DNA of 42,728 nt from Cytophagales bacterium (GTDB taxonomy: Bacteria; Bacteroidota; Bacteroidia; Cytophagales; Spirosomataceae): the NCBI GenBank assembly GCA_013298865.1, contig JAAFJL010000024.1, positions 1 to 42,728 of the forward strand, in the 5' to 3' direction. The notes beneath the pieces were generated by a model. The model made no database searches. It saw nothing but the letters and a program-made list of their open reading frames with translations, and was not told the DNA's origin. Positions 31,603-40,211 of the stretch are shown here, in pieces. The position numbers and the translations under genes are program-made. Every line of letters begins with the position of its first letter. Position 1 is the first letter of the stretch.

Positions 31603-34600
31603 ATGTTGAAGAAAATCTTATTAATTCTCCTTACTCTCGCACTTATCTTCCCAGTTGTTGCTGAAATCAACAAGCGTTTTTTGCATTTTTTTCCTTCAGA
31701 AATTAAAGAAAATCCCGTTGCTAAAAAGGTAGTTGCTCCAGCAAAAACTTTTCCTGTAAAATACATTCCTACGAATTTTCCATACAGTCAACTTTCTGAA
31801 AATCAGTGGGTTGACAGCGTTTTCTTCTCCATGACAGACGATCAAAAAATTGGTCAGTTTTTTATGGTAGCCACTTATCCACAACATGGCGAAGTGCATT
31901 TCAGGAGATTAGAAACCCTCATTCAGAATAATTACATTGGTGGTTTGATTTTCTTTCAAGGCGAACCTTTTTCGCAAGCACAATTAACCAATCGTTTTCA
32001 GTCAGTTTCAAAAATACCAATGCTCATTGCCATTGATGGCGAATGGGGTTTGGGAATGCGAATGAACCTACCTGCGATGTCTTTCCCAAAACAAATTACT
32101 TTGGGGGCATTGCAAGACAATAATTTAATTTACAAAATGGGAGGCGAAATTGCTCGTCAATGCAAAAGAGTTGGTGTTCACCTGAATTTTGCCCCAGTAG
32201 TTGATATTAATAGTAATCCGAATAATCCCGTAATTGGGCATCGGTCTTTTGGCGAAGAGCGTGAAAATGTGGCTACAAAAAGTAGTGCATACATGAGAGG
32301 AATGCAAAATAACCAATTGATTGCCTGTGCTAAACATTTTCCTGGGCATGGCGATACCCGTGGTGATTCGCATTATACTTTGCCTCAGTTGAGTTTTACA
32401 ACTGAAAGATTAAAAAGTATGGAATTGTATCCGTTCCAGCGATTGATTGATGATTCTGTAAAATCGGTCATTGTGGGGCATTTACAAGTTCCAGTCTATG
32501 ATTCAAAACCTGCTACGCTTTCTCAGAATATTATTACGAATCTCCTGAAAAACGACATGGGTTTCAAGGGTTTGGTCATTACGGATGCCCTCAATATGCG
32601 AGGCGTGCGGCATGGGACAGGTATGACTTCTGGTGAGGTTGACTTGCAGGCGTTTATGGCGGGTAATGATATTTTGTTGTATTCAGAAAATATTCCAGAA
32701 GGTATCAGACGCATTAAACAAGCTGTTCAGCAGGGTTTAGTAGCACAAGACGATATTGATAACCGTGTCAAGAAAATCCTTCATTCTAAATACTGGGCAG
32801 GGCTAAACCATTTCCAGTACGTAGAAATGGGCAATCTCTACCAAGAACTCAATACCACAGAAGGCATCCAATTGAAACAAGAATTGTTCAATAATGCCGT
32901 TACCGTAGTGAAAGATAACTTGACACAATTGCCTTTTGCGAATGCCCAGACGGGTAATTTTATTTCTGTTGGAATTGACCTTTCTCCCAATAATTCTTTT
33001 CATTCATCACTCAGTAAATTTGCCCCTTTTCAGCATTTTACAAGTGCAAATAAGATTGACGAGAACCTTTTTAATGAAGTACTCAGAAATGTAGATTCTA
33101 CAAAAACTGTCATTGTTTCGGTGCATGATATTAAGAATAAACCAGCCACAAGGTTCGGTGTTAGTGCCAATGTCCAAGAGTTTATTAAGCGTTTAGAAAA
33201 GAAAACAAGGGTCGTACTTTGTGTTTTTGGAAATCCATATAGTCTAAAATATTTTCCCGAAGCATCTACCGTAGTCTGTGGCTACGAAGACGACGAAGCC
33301 GCTTATTCCTCGGTAGCACAAATACTTTTTGGGGCTTTGCCAGCGAAAGGAAAATTGCCAGTTTCAGTAGAAAATCTGTATCGTGCAGGAGATGGTTTAG
33401 TGACTTCGAGTTTCGGAAGATTGACCCAAGCCACACCCGAAAGTGTAGGCATGAAATTAGTGGATTTGATAGGTTCTGATATGGTAATCCAAAGTGCAAT
33501 TGACCAAAAGGTTTTCCCTGGTTGCCAGTTATTAGTTGCCAGAAAAGGGAAAATCGTTTACCAGAAAAACTACGGAAAATTGTCTTATGAAGGCTCAGAA
33601 CCTGTAAAAGACAATACCGTTTATGATTTGGCATCCGTCACAAAGGTGGCTTCTACCCTCCAGACGGTGATGCACCTTCATGATAAAAAAAAACTAAACA
33701 TCGAAGAAAAAGCCTCCGTTTACCTGCCAGAACTAAAAGGAACAAACAAAGAAAACATCGTCGTTAAAGATATTTTGTGGCATCAGGCGGGCTTAGTGGC
33801 ATATATTCCTTTCTGGGAAAAAACTCGTGGAAACTTCTGGAAACCAGAGTTTTACAGTTCTACAATGTCTGCTGAATATCCGCTACAAGTAGCAGATGCA
33901 ATGTTTACAAAACCTGCCACCAAAGATTCTGTCTGGAAATGGGTTATGAAATCTCCCCTCATCAATAAAAAAGACAAAGACGGTCAATATCCATTTGTAT
34001 ATAGCGATTTGGGTTTGATAATCCTGCAACATTTAGTAGAACGTATAGTGAACAAACCATTGGACGAATTTGTAGAAAATGAATTTTACAAACCGCTCGG
34101 GATGGGAACTACGGGTTATAATCCGCTCAAGAAAATCACTAAAAATCAGATTGCCCCAACAGAAAACGATAACTATTTCAGACTGAGACAAGTGCAAGGA
34201 ACAGTACAAGACCAAACGGCTGCCATGGTCGGGGGAGTGTGTGGTCATGCAGGATTGTTTAGTTCGGCAACGGATTTGGCAAAATTGATGCAAATGAATC
34301 TCGACCGTGGAGCTTACGGAGGCAAACAATACTTTAATAATGAGACAGTTACCTATTTTGCCAATACAAAATCACCGAGAAGCCACCGAGCTTTAGGTTG
34401 GGATAAACTGCCCTCAGACGGAGACAGTAATTATGTTTCTGCCAAAGTTTCACCATCTTCTTTTGGACATTCTGGCTACACAGGGACACTCGTATGGGTT
34501 GACCCGCAGAAAGAATTAGTCTTCATTTTCCTTTCAAATCGAGTATATCCCTCGGCAACAAACAACAAAATTAATACCCTAAAAGTCAGACGTAAAGTGA

Positions 34601-34629
34601 TGGACATGGTTTATCAGTCGATGGAGTAG
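31603..34629 (+). CDS. Glycoside hydrolase family 3 fused to a serine beta-lactamase-like hydrolase
   Basis: 1008-residue fusion. After an N-terminal membrane or signal segment (LKKILLILLTLALIFPVV), residues about 70-400 form a GH3 domain with the NagZ-type block KHFPGHGDTRGDSHYTLP at about 245 and the nucleophile aspartate in VITDALNMRG at about 328. Residues about 420-600 resemble the GH3 C-terminal domain. Residues about 640-1005 form a class C beta-lactamase/esterase domain: SVTK at about 678 (catalytic Ser-x-x-Lys), YSDLG at about 801 and HSGYTG at about 955. The GH3 half should remove N-acetylglucosamine from peptidoglycan fragments. This two-domain fusion recurs in Bacteroidota. Confidence 0.92.
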   Translation: MLKKILLILLTLALIFPVVAEINKRFLHFFPSEIKENPVAKKVVAPAKTFPVKYIPTNFPYSQLSENQWVDSVFFSMTDDQKIGQFFMVATYPQHGEVHFRRLETLIQNNYIGGLIFFQGEPFSQAQLTNRFQSVSKIPMLIAIDGEWGLGMRMNLPAMSFPKQITLGALQDNNLIYKMGGEIARQCKRVGVHLNFAPVVDINSNPNNPVIGHRSFGEERENVATKSSAYMRGMQNNQLIACAKHFPGHGDTRGDSHYTLPQLSFTTERLKSMELYPFQRLIDDSVKSVIVGHLQVPVYDSKPATLSQNIITNLLKNDMGFKGLVITDALNMRGVRHGTGMTSGEVDLQAFMAGNDILLYSENIPEGIRRIKQAVQQGLVAQDDIDNRVKKILHSKYWAGLNHFQYVEMGNLYQELNTTEGIQLKQELFNNAVTVVKDNLTQLPFANAQTGNFISVGIDLSPNNSFHSSLSKFAPFQHFTSANKIDENLFNEVLRNVDSTKTVIVSVHDIKNKPATRFGVSANVQEFIKRLEKKTRVVLCVFGNPYSLKYFPEASTVVCGYEDDEAAYSSVAQILFGALPAKGKLPVSVENLYRAGDGLVTSSFGRLTQATPESVGMKLVDLIGSDMVIQSAIDQKVFPGCQLLVARKGKIVYQKNYGKLSYEGSEPVKDNTVYDLASVTKVASTLQTVMHLHDKKKLNIEEKASVYLPELKGTNKENIVVKDILWHQAGLVAYIPFWEKTRGNFWKPEFYSSTMSAEYPLQVADAMFTKPATKDSVWKWVMKSPLINKKDKDGQYPFVYSDLGLIILQHLVERIVNKPLDEFVENEFYKPLGMGTTGYNPLKKITKNQIAPTENDNYFRLRQVQGTVQDQTAAMVGGVCGHAGLFSSATDLAKLMQMNLDRGAYGGKQYFNNETVTYFANTKSPRSHRALGWDKLPSDGDSNYVSAKVSPSSFGHSGYTGTLVWVDPQKELVFIFLSNRVYPSATNNKINTLKVRRKVMDMVYQSME

Positions 34630-34651
34630 GGTAATTCAATAATTTTTCTCG

Positions 34652-35332
34652 ATGATTAAAATGACAGACCCATACAAAACTGCTTTAGAAATTTTATACC
34701 AATTCCTCAAAGATGAGGTAGGTTACGAACATTGGGCGAAATGGATGTTGGATGATATTGAACTTTGGGAAAGCGAACAAAGCGTGGAACACCACTTGCG
34801 GGCGTACGGGGGTATGGGGTCTTTCAATGATATTGTTTTGGGCAATAACGATGTTGAAGGAATGTGGAAAGGTAAAGCCTTTAGCCAAGTTCAACATTTG
34901 GCTTACTGTTTGGCAACTGGACAATCATTAGAAAGTATTCTTACTAATCTATCGAACCCGTATCGTGCCAATGAAATCAGTGGTTGGCGATGCCGAACTT
35001 GTGGTGATGCCCGAATCAATACAATGGATATTGAGCGTGTTGTCTCTGATTATTTTACCCCAAAATTATTCATCGAATATGCCCAACAAGATACTTTATT
35101 TGAAATACTAAAAATAAGTCAAGTCATTGATTCAGAGATGGTTATCGGTAAAAGGCAAGCTATTGAAAACCTCATTAAAAATTCAAACATTACTTTAGCA
35201 GACAATAAAGAATGGCTCTGGACTTGCCCTAAATGTAGTAGCAAAGAGGTTTGCGTATATAGATGGACGCTCCACGAGAACGATACTGACCTGACTGAGG
35301 CTGAGGATAATCTGGAGATAATTAAAAATTAA
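34652..35332 (+). CDS. DUF6966-like domain with C-terminal zinc ribbon
   Basis: 226-residue soluble protein. The N-terminal 85 residues (HWAKWMLDDIELWE, then AYGGMGSFNDIVLG) resemble DUF6966. The C-terminal part has two CxxC pairs 70 residues apart, WRCRTCGDAR and WTCPKCSSKEVC, consistent with a zinc ribbon flanking a helical segment. ATG at 34652 and 34661 are both possible starts. It follows the fusion gene by 22 bp with no terminator between, so it may be co-transcribed. I cannot assign a function; nucleic-acid or protein binding is a guess from the zinc site. Confidence 0.6.
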   Translation: MIKMTDPYKTALEILYQFLKDEVGYEHWAKWMLDDIELWESEQSVEHHLRAYGGMGSFNDIVLGNNDVEGMWKGKAFSQVQHLAYCLATGQSLESILTNLSNPYRANEISGWRCRTCGDARINTMDIERVVSDYFTPKLFIEYAQQDTLFEILKISQVIDSEMVIGKRQAIENLIKNSNITLADNKEWLWTCPKCSSKEVCVYRWTLHENDTDLTEAEDNLEIIKN

Positions 35333-35437
35333 AATTATGAATTTAAGATACGCTCAAAATTAGAGAATCCGTGGTACGGTTGAGATTAAATTTCGTTTAG
35401 AAGAAATAATTATCAACTGTGACTTAACTTATCGGAA

Positions 35438-35473
35438 TTAGATTTGACAACTTTCAAAAAAGTTGTCAAATCT
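35438..35473. other. 16-bp perfect hairpin without a T-run
   Basis: TAGATTTGACAACTTT (35438-35453) pairs fully with 35458-35473 around a 4-nt loop. It sits between convergent gene ends (35332 plus, 35496 minus). No T-tract follows on either strand, so it is not a standard terminator; it may be a repeated palindrome or an mRNA 3'-end stabiliser. Confidence 0.6.
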
Positions 35474-35495
35474 AAACAGCCTCCCATTCATTTTC

Positions 35496-35831
35496 CTACA
35501 AATCCTTCCCAATTTTCCGTTTTCTTCGCCTTGAAATATCTGCTTGATGTCCGTTTTCCATCAATAACTGCGAATTATCGGTATCGTGTTCCAAGATGCA
35601 ACTTTGATTTACCATAAATGCACGATGTACCCGTAGAAATCCCTTCGCTATCAGCATAGGTTCATAGTATTTGAGGGTGTGCGAAGTAACTCGTTGTTTA
35701 CCATTTTTAAGATAAAAGCACGTATAATTTGCTATGCCTTTCATCATGATTATTTGGTTGATAGCAATGACTTTTTTACGTCTTTGGTCGATTGTTAGCA
35801 AGTCTTCTTTTTGTATTTTGAAATTTTCCAT
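35496..35831 (-). CDS. Stand-alone LytTR DNA-binding protein (intact copy)
   Basis: 111-residue LytTR domain without a receiver domain: KVIAINQIIMMKGIANYTCF, then YLKNGKQRVTSHTLKYYEPM, FLRVHRAFMVNQSCILEHD and ADISRRRKRKIGKDL. LytTR proteins bind pairs of short direct repeats on one DNA face. The gene follows the 559-residue secreted protein gene by 24 bp, as its degraded twin (37589-37926) follows another paralogue by 22 bp. It probably regulates the surrounding secreted-protein genes (inference). Confidence 0.85.
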   Translation of the reverse strand: MENFKIQKEDLLTIDQRRKKVIAINQIIMMKGIANYTCFYLKNGKQRVTSHTLKYYEPMLIAKGFLRVHRAFMVNQSCILEHDTDNSQLLMENGHQADISRRRKRKIGKDL

Positions 35832-35855
35832 GTCTGAAAATGAGTGTGTTAGTGG

Positions 35856-37535
35856 TTATTGAACATAAGTAATATAAATCCTATAAGTAGCTCTCAATGT
35901 ACCTGTTGTATTTGCAAGGTTAGAGCTATTTCCATTATTCCTTAAAATATAGATATTTGTTCCGTCAAATGATGTGCTGAATTGATAGCCAGCCAAAGGT
36001 GTCGTTGGACGGTTATCCGTAAATCCTTCACCCACAACATTACCATTAGGATTCTTTAAAAACACTCTCACATCAATAATTTTATCGGCAGTTAAACCAT
36101 GAGTGACTACTGTTGTAAGCGAAGCATTGGTTTCAGTGGCAGCCCCTGCTGTGATAGTTCCTGTCAAAACTTTTGTTTTGATGTCAGGTACATCAGCACC
36201 AGAGCCTAATTTTGTAAAACCATTCACCGTCAAATCACCATCACCTTGAAGGGTCATCATCGGTGTTGAAACACCTGGGCTAATACTATTATTCAAGTGC
36301 TTCCATACAATGTTTGCCAAAGCGGGTGTATTGTTTGAAGTTGAGGTTTGAATCAAACTATTGGCATCAACATTGTTTCCGAGCCTAATCACATTGGTAG
36401 TTCCTTTTAAATAAATATCGGGATTTGCATCTGTTCCTGCCGATGACCTAATTTCGACTCCCACACCCGTAATAGACGAAGCCGCTCCGATGGTCAATCT
36501 TCCACCAAAAAAACCTGTCCCACCAACTGTACTTGTACCCGTAACCGTACTATTACCACCAACTGTACTATTTCCACTTGCATTAATCGCACCATTGATA
36601 TCAAATACTCCAGCGGAGTAGCCAAACAGAGAAATGGGTGAACCCGCAGTGTTGATGAACTTCCAGTTTATGCTCGTAGTTCCGTTTGTTTGTCCAGGCG
36701 AGGTCTCTTGCGTTACTGCCCAATTTGATCCCGTGTTTCTTGTATATTTTATCGTAATTGGGTTGGTGGCATCATTCATCAAATTGATTAATGGGTTTAT
36801 ATTTAAAGTAGATGGAGTACTACTTACGTCTAAAAGTGCCATTGGTGTTGGTGTATTGATTCCCACTCTACCTTCTTCATTTATTATCATTCGGCTAATT
36901 GGTCCCGTATTTGGACCTGTTGAACCTGTTGGTGTTGTAGCAAACTCTAATTGACCTGGTATGTTTGTATTACTAAAAGTACCTTTCGCAACAGCCTTGA
37001 TGGAAGCGGCGGGTCCCCAAGACCCAAAACTATTATCCACTGATCCAGAGAACTGAATGACTCCCATTTCGCCTACGGTAATGGGTGCAGCCGCACTTGA
37101 TGTTCCACCAAATTTGACAAAAGATTGGAGTGGAGTTCTGTTTCCCGTTTTCTCAACTTGAAATACAGCCGTATTGCTTTGACCTGCGGCATCCCTTACA
37201 ACCAGAGGAGAAAAAGGTTCGGCTGTTCCGATGCCTACATTACTAAGGTTTCCAACCCCATAATAAATATTGTTATTTAGACCAGTAGTCCATTGACTTC
37301 CACCGCCAGAAGCCGCATTCCCCAAAATAACATTTCCCGAAGCATCTAATGATAATACTTTTGTGGGGGTTGTAGAGACAGTTGTGTTAACATTCAAATT
37401 ATTAAATTTCAATCCACTTGTACCAGCCGTGGGAGCATTGATATTAAGTCCTGGGGCGATGGTCATGGGTTGTTGAGCCAATAATTGATTAGAAGTAAAT
37501 AATAGCGATAAGGCTACTATGTATATTTTTTTCAT
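35856..37535 (-). CDS. Secreted repeat-cluster paralogue A (559 residues)
   Basis: Largest of four tandem secreted paralogues. Signal peptide MKKIYIVALSLLFTSNQLLA; conserved N-domain (about 21-80) with PMTIAPGLNINAPTAGTSGL and TPTKVLSLDASGNVILG; conserved C-domain (last 110 residues) with DLTVNGFTKLGSGADVPDIK, VTHGLTADKIIDVRV and a final YRIYITYVQ. The long middle is variable, rich in G, S, T and N, with NSTV/TSTVGG repeats and phage-fibre-like beta segments (VGINTPTPMALLDV). The ends resemble tail-fibre or adhesin head domains, so surface binding is plausible. The next gene on the strand is the intact LytTR gene. Confidence 0.82.
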   Translation of the reverse strand: MKKIYIVALSLLFTSNQLLAQQPMTIAPGLNINAPTAGTSGLKFNNLNVNTTVSTTPTKVLSLDASGNVILGNAASGGGSQWTTGLNNNIYYGVGNLSNVGIGTAEPFSPLVVRDAAGQSNTAVFQVEKTGNRTPLQSFVKFGGTSSAAAPITVGEMGVIQFSGSVDNSFGSWGPAASIKAVAKGTFSNTNIPGQLEFATTPTGSTGPNTGPISRMIINEEGRVGINTPTPMALLDVSSTPSTLNINPLINLMNDATNPITIKYTRNTGSNWAVTQETSPGQTNGTTSINWKFINTAGSPISLFGYSAGVFDINGAINASGNSTVGGNSTVTGTSTVGGTGFFGGRLTIGAASSITGVGVEIRSSAGTDANPDIYLKGTTNVIRLGNNVDANSLIQTSTSNNTPALANIVWKHLNNSISPGVSTPMMTLQGDGDLTVNGFTKLGSGADVPDIKTKVLTGTITAGAATETNASLTTVVTHGLTADKIIDVRVFLKNPNGNVVGEGFTDNRPTTPLAGYQFSTSFDGTNIYILRNNGNSSNLANTTGTLRATYRIYITYVQ

Positions 37536-37588
37536 GTTTTTAAATCTTATGAAATTGTCTCTATTGATATTTTTAAATTTACACTCCC

Positions 37589-37926
37589 TTAGAAACTCCC
37601 CACAAACTGTCGTCTTCTCCGTCTCGAAATTTCAACCTCATGCCCATCCACTAAAAACAACGAAGATGAGTCAATATCGTGTTTAAGAATACAATCCTGA
37701 TTGACTATAAACCCTTGTGGACTCTCAGAAAGCCCTTGCCGTCCAAGAGTGGTTCATAGTATTTGAGGGTGTGCGAAGTAACTCGTTGTTTACCGTTTTT
37801 AAGATAAAAAAAGCAGGTATAATTTGCTACACCTTTCATCATGATTATTTGGTTGATAGCAATGACTTTTTTACGTCTTTGGTCGATTGTTAGCAAGTCT
37901 TCTTTTTGTATTTTGAAATTTTCCAT
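37589..37926 (-). pseudogene. Frameshifted LytTR gene (twin of 35496-35831)
   Basis: Translated from 37926 it matches the intact copy for about 70 residues and then stops at HKGL in frame. Restoring one T near 37708 (GGGTTTATAG to GGGTTTTATAG) continues the frame through VNQDCILKHDIDSSSLF and GHEVEISRRRRQFVGSF to a TAA at 37589. The first 176 bp (37751-37926) are about 97% identical to 35659-35831, whereas the rest differs strongly. A three-base insertion in a T-run (CFFY instead of CFY) keeps frame. The gene is broken, unless the lost base is a sequencing error. Confidence 0.8.
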
Positions 37927-37948
37927 TGGTTATTGAGTGTGTTTTGAT

Positions 37949-38965
37949 TTACTCTGTGTAAGTGATATAAATAACATAAGGTTTGGCTGCGAAACTACTA
38001 TTACCTGTCAAAGTAATGTTTGTGGCATCATGCCTCATCTTGTATCTTGCTGCCGTGGGAGCATCAAAGTCGTTTGGAGCAAAATATTGTGTTCCATTTT
38101 GTACGTAGCTCGTACAAGCAATAATTTTTGAGGCAGTCAATCCATGTGCCACTGTGGTAGTTGCAGTGGTGTTTCCTGATAAAATTTTAGTTTTAATAGC
38201 TGGCACATCCGCCCCCGAACCCCCTAATTTTGTGAATCCATGAATAGTCAAATCCCCAGTACCCGTCAGGTTCATCATGTTGGTTGAAGTTGTTGATGAA
38301 TTGACATGCCCAAAATTAAAAGACGACGATGCGGGTAAATTATTAGTCGTAGTAAATTCACCAATACACGGAAGCCCTGAACTTGCTCCGAAACGCAAAA
38401 TGTGATTATCATTGGTGGACATAAAATCCAAATCTGGAACAGCATCCGTACCACCTGCGGTATTGATGGCGACATTAGCGTTGGCTAAACTATTGTTACC
38501 CACTACCATGCCTGCCGTTCCTGCCAAGGTATTCTGGGCAGTAGTCCCTGAACCCGTCAGAACCCAAGAATTATTCGGAAATTGAGTCCACTCTGTGCCG
38601 TTGTAGTAATAAAGAATACTTCCAACACTCGTATTGATATTCACAACCATACCTCCCACAGGCGAAGGAATGGCGGTATTCACTGCCGCAAGGCTGGCAT
38701 ACGTGGGTACGTTGATAGCGGGGGCTGTGGGGGCAGAAGTATTCACATTTCCCAAAATCACATTTCCAGAAGCATCTACTGAAAGCACTTTGGTTGGTGT
38801 TGTACTTGCCGAACTGTTGGCATTGAGATTAGTAAAAGTCAAACCACTTTGCCCAGCCGTAGGCGAACTCACAACCAATCTTGGACTGATGGTCATGGGT
38901 TGTTGAGCTAATAATTGATTCGAAATGAATAGTAGCGATAAGGCTACTGTATATATTTTTTTCAT
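37949..38965 (-). CDS. Secreted repeat-cluster paralogue B (338 residues)
   Basis: Signal peptide MKKIYTVALSLLFISNQLLA, nearly identical to paralogue A; N-domain SPRLVVSSPTAGQSGLTFTN, TTPTKVLSVDASGNVILG; then a short variable middle with a Y/W-rich unit (SILYYYNGTEWTQFPNN) and the shared C-domain (DLTIHGFTKLGGSGADVPAI, TVAHGLTASKIIA, YVIYITYTE). Followed at 22 bp by the frameshifted LytTR gene. Probably a surface-exposed beta-structured protein; binding target unknown. Confidence 0.82.
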   Translation of the reverse strand: MKKIYTVALSLLFISNQLLAQQPMTISPRLVVSSPTAGQSGLTFTNLNANSSASTTPTKVLSVDASGNVILGNVNTSAPTAPAINVPTYASLAAVNTAIPSPVGGMVVNINTSVGSILYYYNGTEWTQFPNNSWVLTGSGTTAQNTLAGTAGMVVGNNSLANANVAINTAGGTDAVPDLDFMSTNDNHILRFGASSGLPCIGEFTTTNNLPASSSFNFGHVNSSTTSTNMMNLTGTGDLTIHGFTKLGGSGADVPAIKTKILSGNTTATTTVAHGLTASKIIACTSYVQNGTQYFAPNDFDAPTAARYKMRHDATNITLTGNSSFAAKPYVIYITYTE

Positions 38966-39050
38966 GGTAAAATCTTGAATGTTTTAATCGTAACTATTTG
39001 ATATATAATTACTTGAAAAATTAACAACTTAAAATTTAACAACTCAAAAC

Positions 39051-40106
39051 CTACTCCCTGTAAGTAACCAAAATCTTAAAAGGGCTACTTCTCAGGAAAA
39101 TTCCACTAGGGGTATTTACTGACAAGAAGAGCGTTATGTTAGAAGCATCATGGTAAACTCTGTATCGGTAGCCATCCGTAAAATCATGAGGCGTAACAAA
39201 AAATTGACTTGCCCCAGAACCAAATTGTACCACAGCCGTACATGAAATAATATTTGCCCCCGTTAATCCATGAAGTACCGAGACGGAATAATCTGAACTA
39301 CCCGATGGAATTGTACCCGTGATAACTTTGAATTTTACCCCTGGAACATCCGTAGTACCTCCAAATTTTGTAAAACCATTCACCGTAGCATCGCCGTCTC
39401 CTTGAATACTCATCATATTGGTGGTCACATTACTCGCATTGACGTGTTTCCAAGCGATACTCGCTGACCCCGCCGCAGAGCTATTGACCGTCGTTTGAAT
39501 GATATTCCCAGAAGTTGTACCATTACCATTAAATTTTACGACATTCGTTCCGTTGGTTGCACGAAGGTATAAGTGAGGGACACTTAGCGATGCCGTACCT
39601 GCGGTAATATCAAGCCTGCCCAAAGTAGAACTTGCCACAGGAGTCCCGATAGTGGTAAAAACACCGAAGGAATCTAAAATATTGCCGTTTTTTATCCACC
39701 CAGTTGTTGTAGGAAAATCCACCGCTTGCCAAGCGGGTGTTACCAAGGTAGCATTGTAATAAGTAAACTGCCCTAAGTCTGTTCTATAAACCAACTGTCC
39801 AGCTACGGGTGTTGGAATGGCGGTTGTAACTGCCGCTAAGGTAGCATAAACTGGCACATTGATAGTCGATACAGAACCCCCAGAAGGAGCATTTCCCAAA
39901 ATCACATTCCCTGTGGCATCAACGGTCAGCACTTTCGTAGGAGTTGCCCCTGCCGAAGAGTTAGCATTAAGATTAGAAAATTGTAATCCACTTGTGCCAG
40001 ATGTTGTTGAAGTAACCGTTAGTCCTGGGCTGATTGTGAGTGGTTGTTGTGCTAATATTATGTCGGAAACCAACATTAATAAGCCTATTTGTATATATTT
40101 TTTCAT
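39051..40106 (-). CDS. Secreted repeat-cluster paralogue C (351 residues)
   Basis: Signal peptide MKKYIQIGLLMLVSDIILA; N-domain TVTSTTSGTSGLQFSNLNAN, TPTKVLTVDATGNVILGNA; middle with VYATLAAVTTAIPTPVAGQL and a Y/W unit (YYNATLVTPAWQAVDF); C-domain ATVNGFTKFGGTTDVPGVK, SVLHGLTGANIISCTAV and ILVTYRE. No LytTR gene follows it. Gene order and strand match the other paralogues. Confidence 0.82.
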   Translation of the reverse strand: MKKYIQIGLLMLVSDIILAQQPLTISPGLTVTSTTSGTSGLQFSNLNANSSAGATPTKVLTVDATGNVILGNAPSGGSVSTINVPVYATLAAVTTAIPTPVAGQLVYRTDLGQFTYYNATLVTPAWQAVDFPTTTGWIKNGNILDSFGVFTTIGTPVASSTLGRLDITAGTASLSVPHLYLRATNGTNVVKFNGNGTTSGNIIQTTVNSSAAGSASIAWKHVNASNVTTNMMSIQGDGDATVNGFTKFGGTTDVPGVKFKVITGTIPSGSSDYSVSVLHGLTGANIISCTAVVQFGSGASQFFVTPHDFTDGYRYRVYHDASNITLFLSVNTPSGIFLRSSPFKILVTYRE

Positions 40107-40114
40107 TTAGTCGG

Positions 40115-40209
40115 GGCTATTAGCTTTTGGCTTTTAGCTTTGATGATATTTTAAAAAGATTGAAGTTTGTAAAAGTATTTTGCCAAAAGCTAATAGCCAA
40201 TAGCTACAA
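40115..40209. repeat. Inverted heptamer blocks between paralogues C and D
   Basis: Left block 40115-40142: GGCTATT, AGCTTTT, GGCTTTT, AGCTTTG. Right block 40182-40209: GCCAAAA, GCTAATA, GCCAATA, GCTACAA. Their cores form a perfect 17-bp inverted repeat (40115-40131 with 40182-40198). Located in the leader of paralogue C, just past the paralogue D stop. Confidence 0.65.
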
Positions 40210-40211
40210 AT

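Noticed and set aside
36481..36600. Prophage tail-fibre gene in paralogue A (TSTVGG-type repeats)
   Set aside because: The protein has a secretion signal and there are no other phage genes; its fibre-like segments more likely belong to a surface protein.
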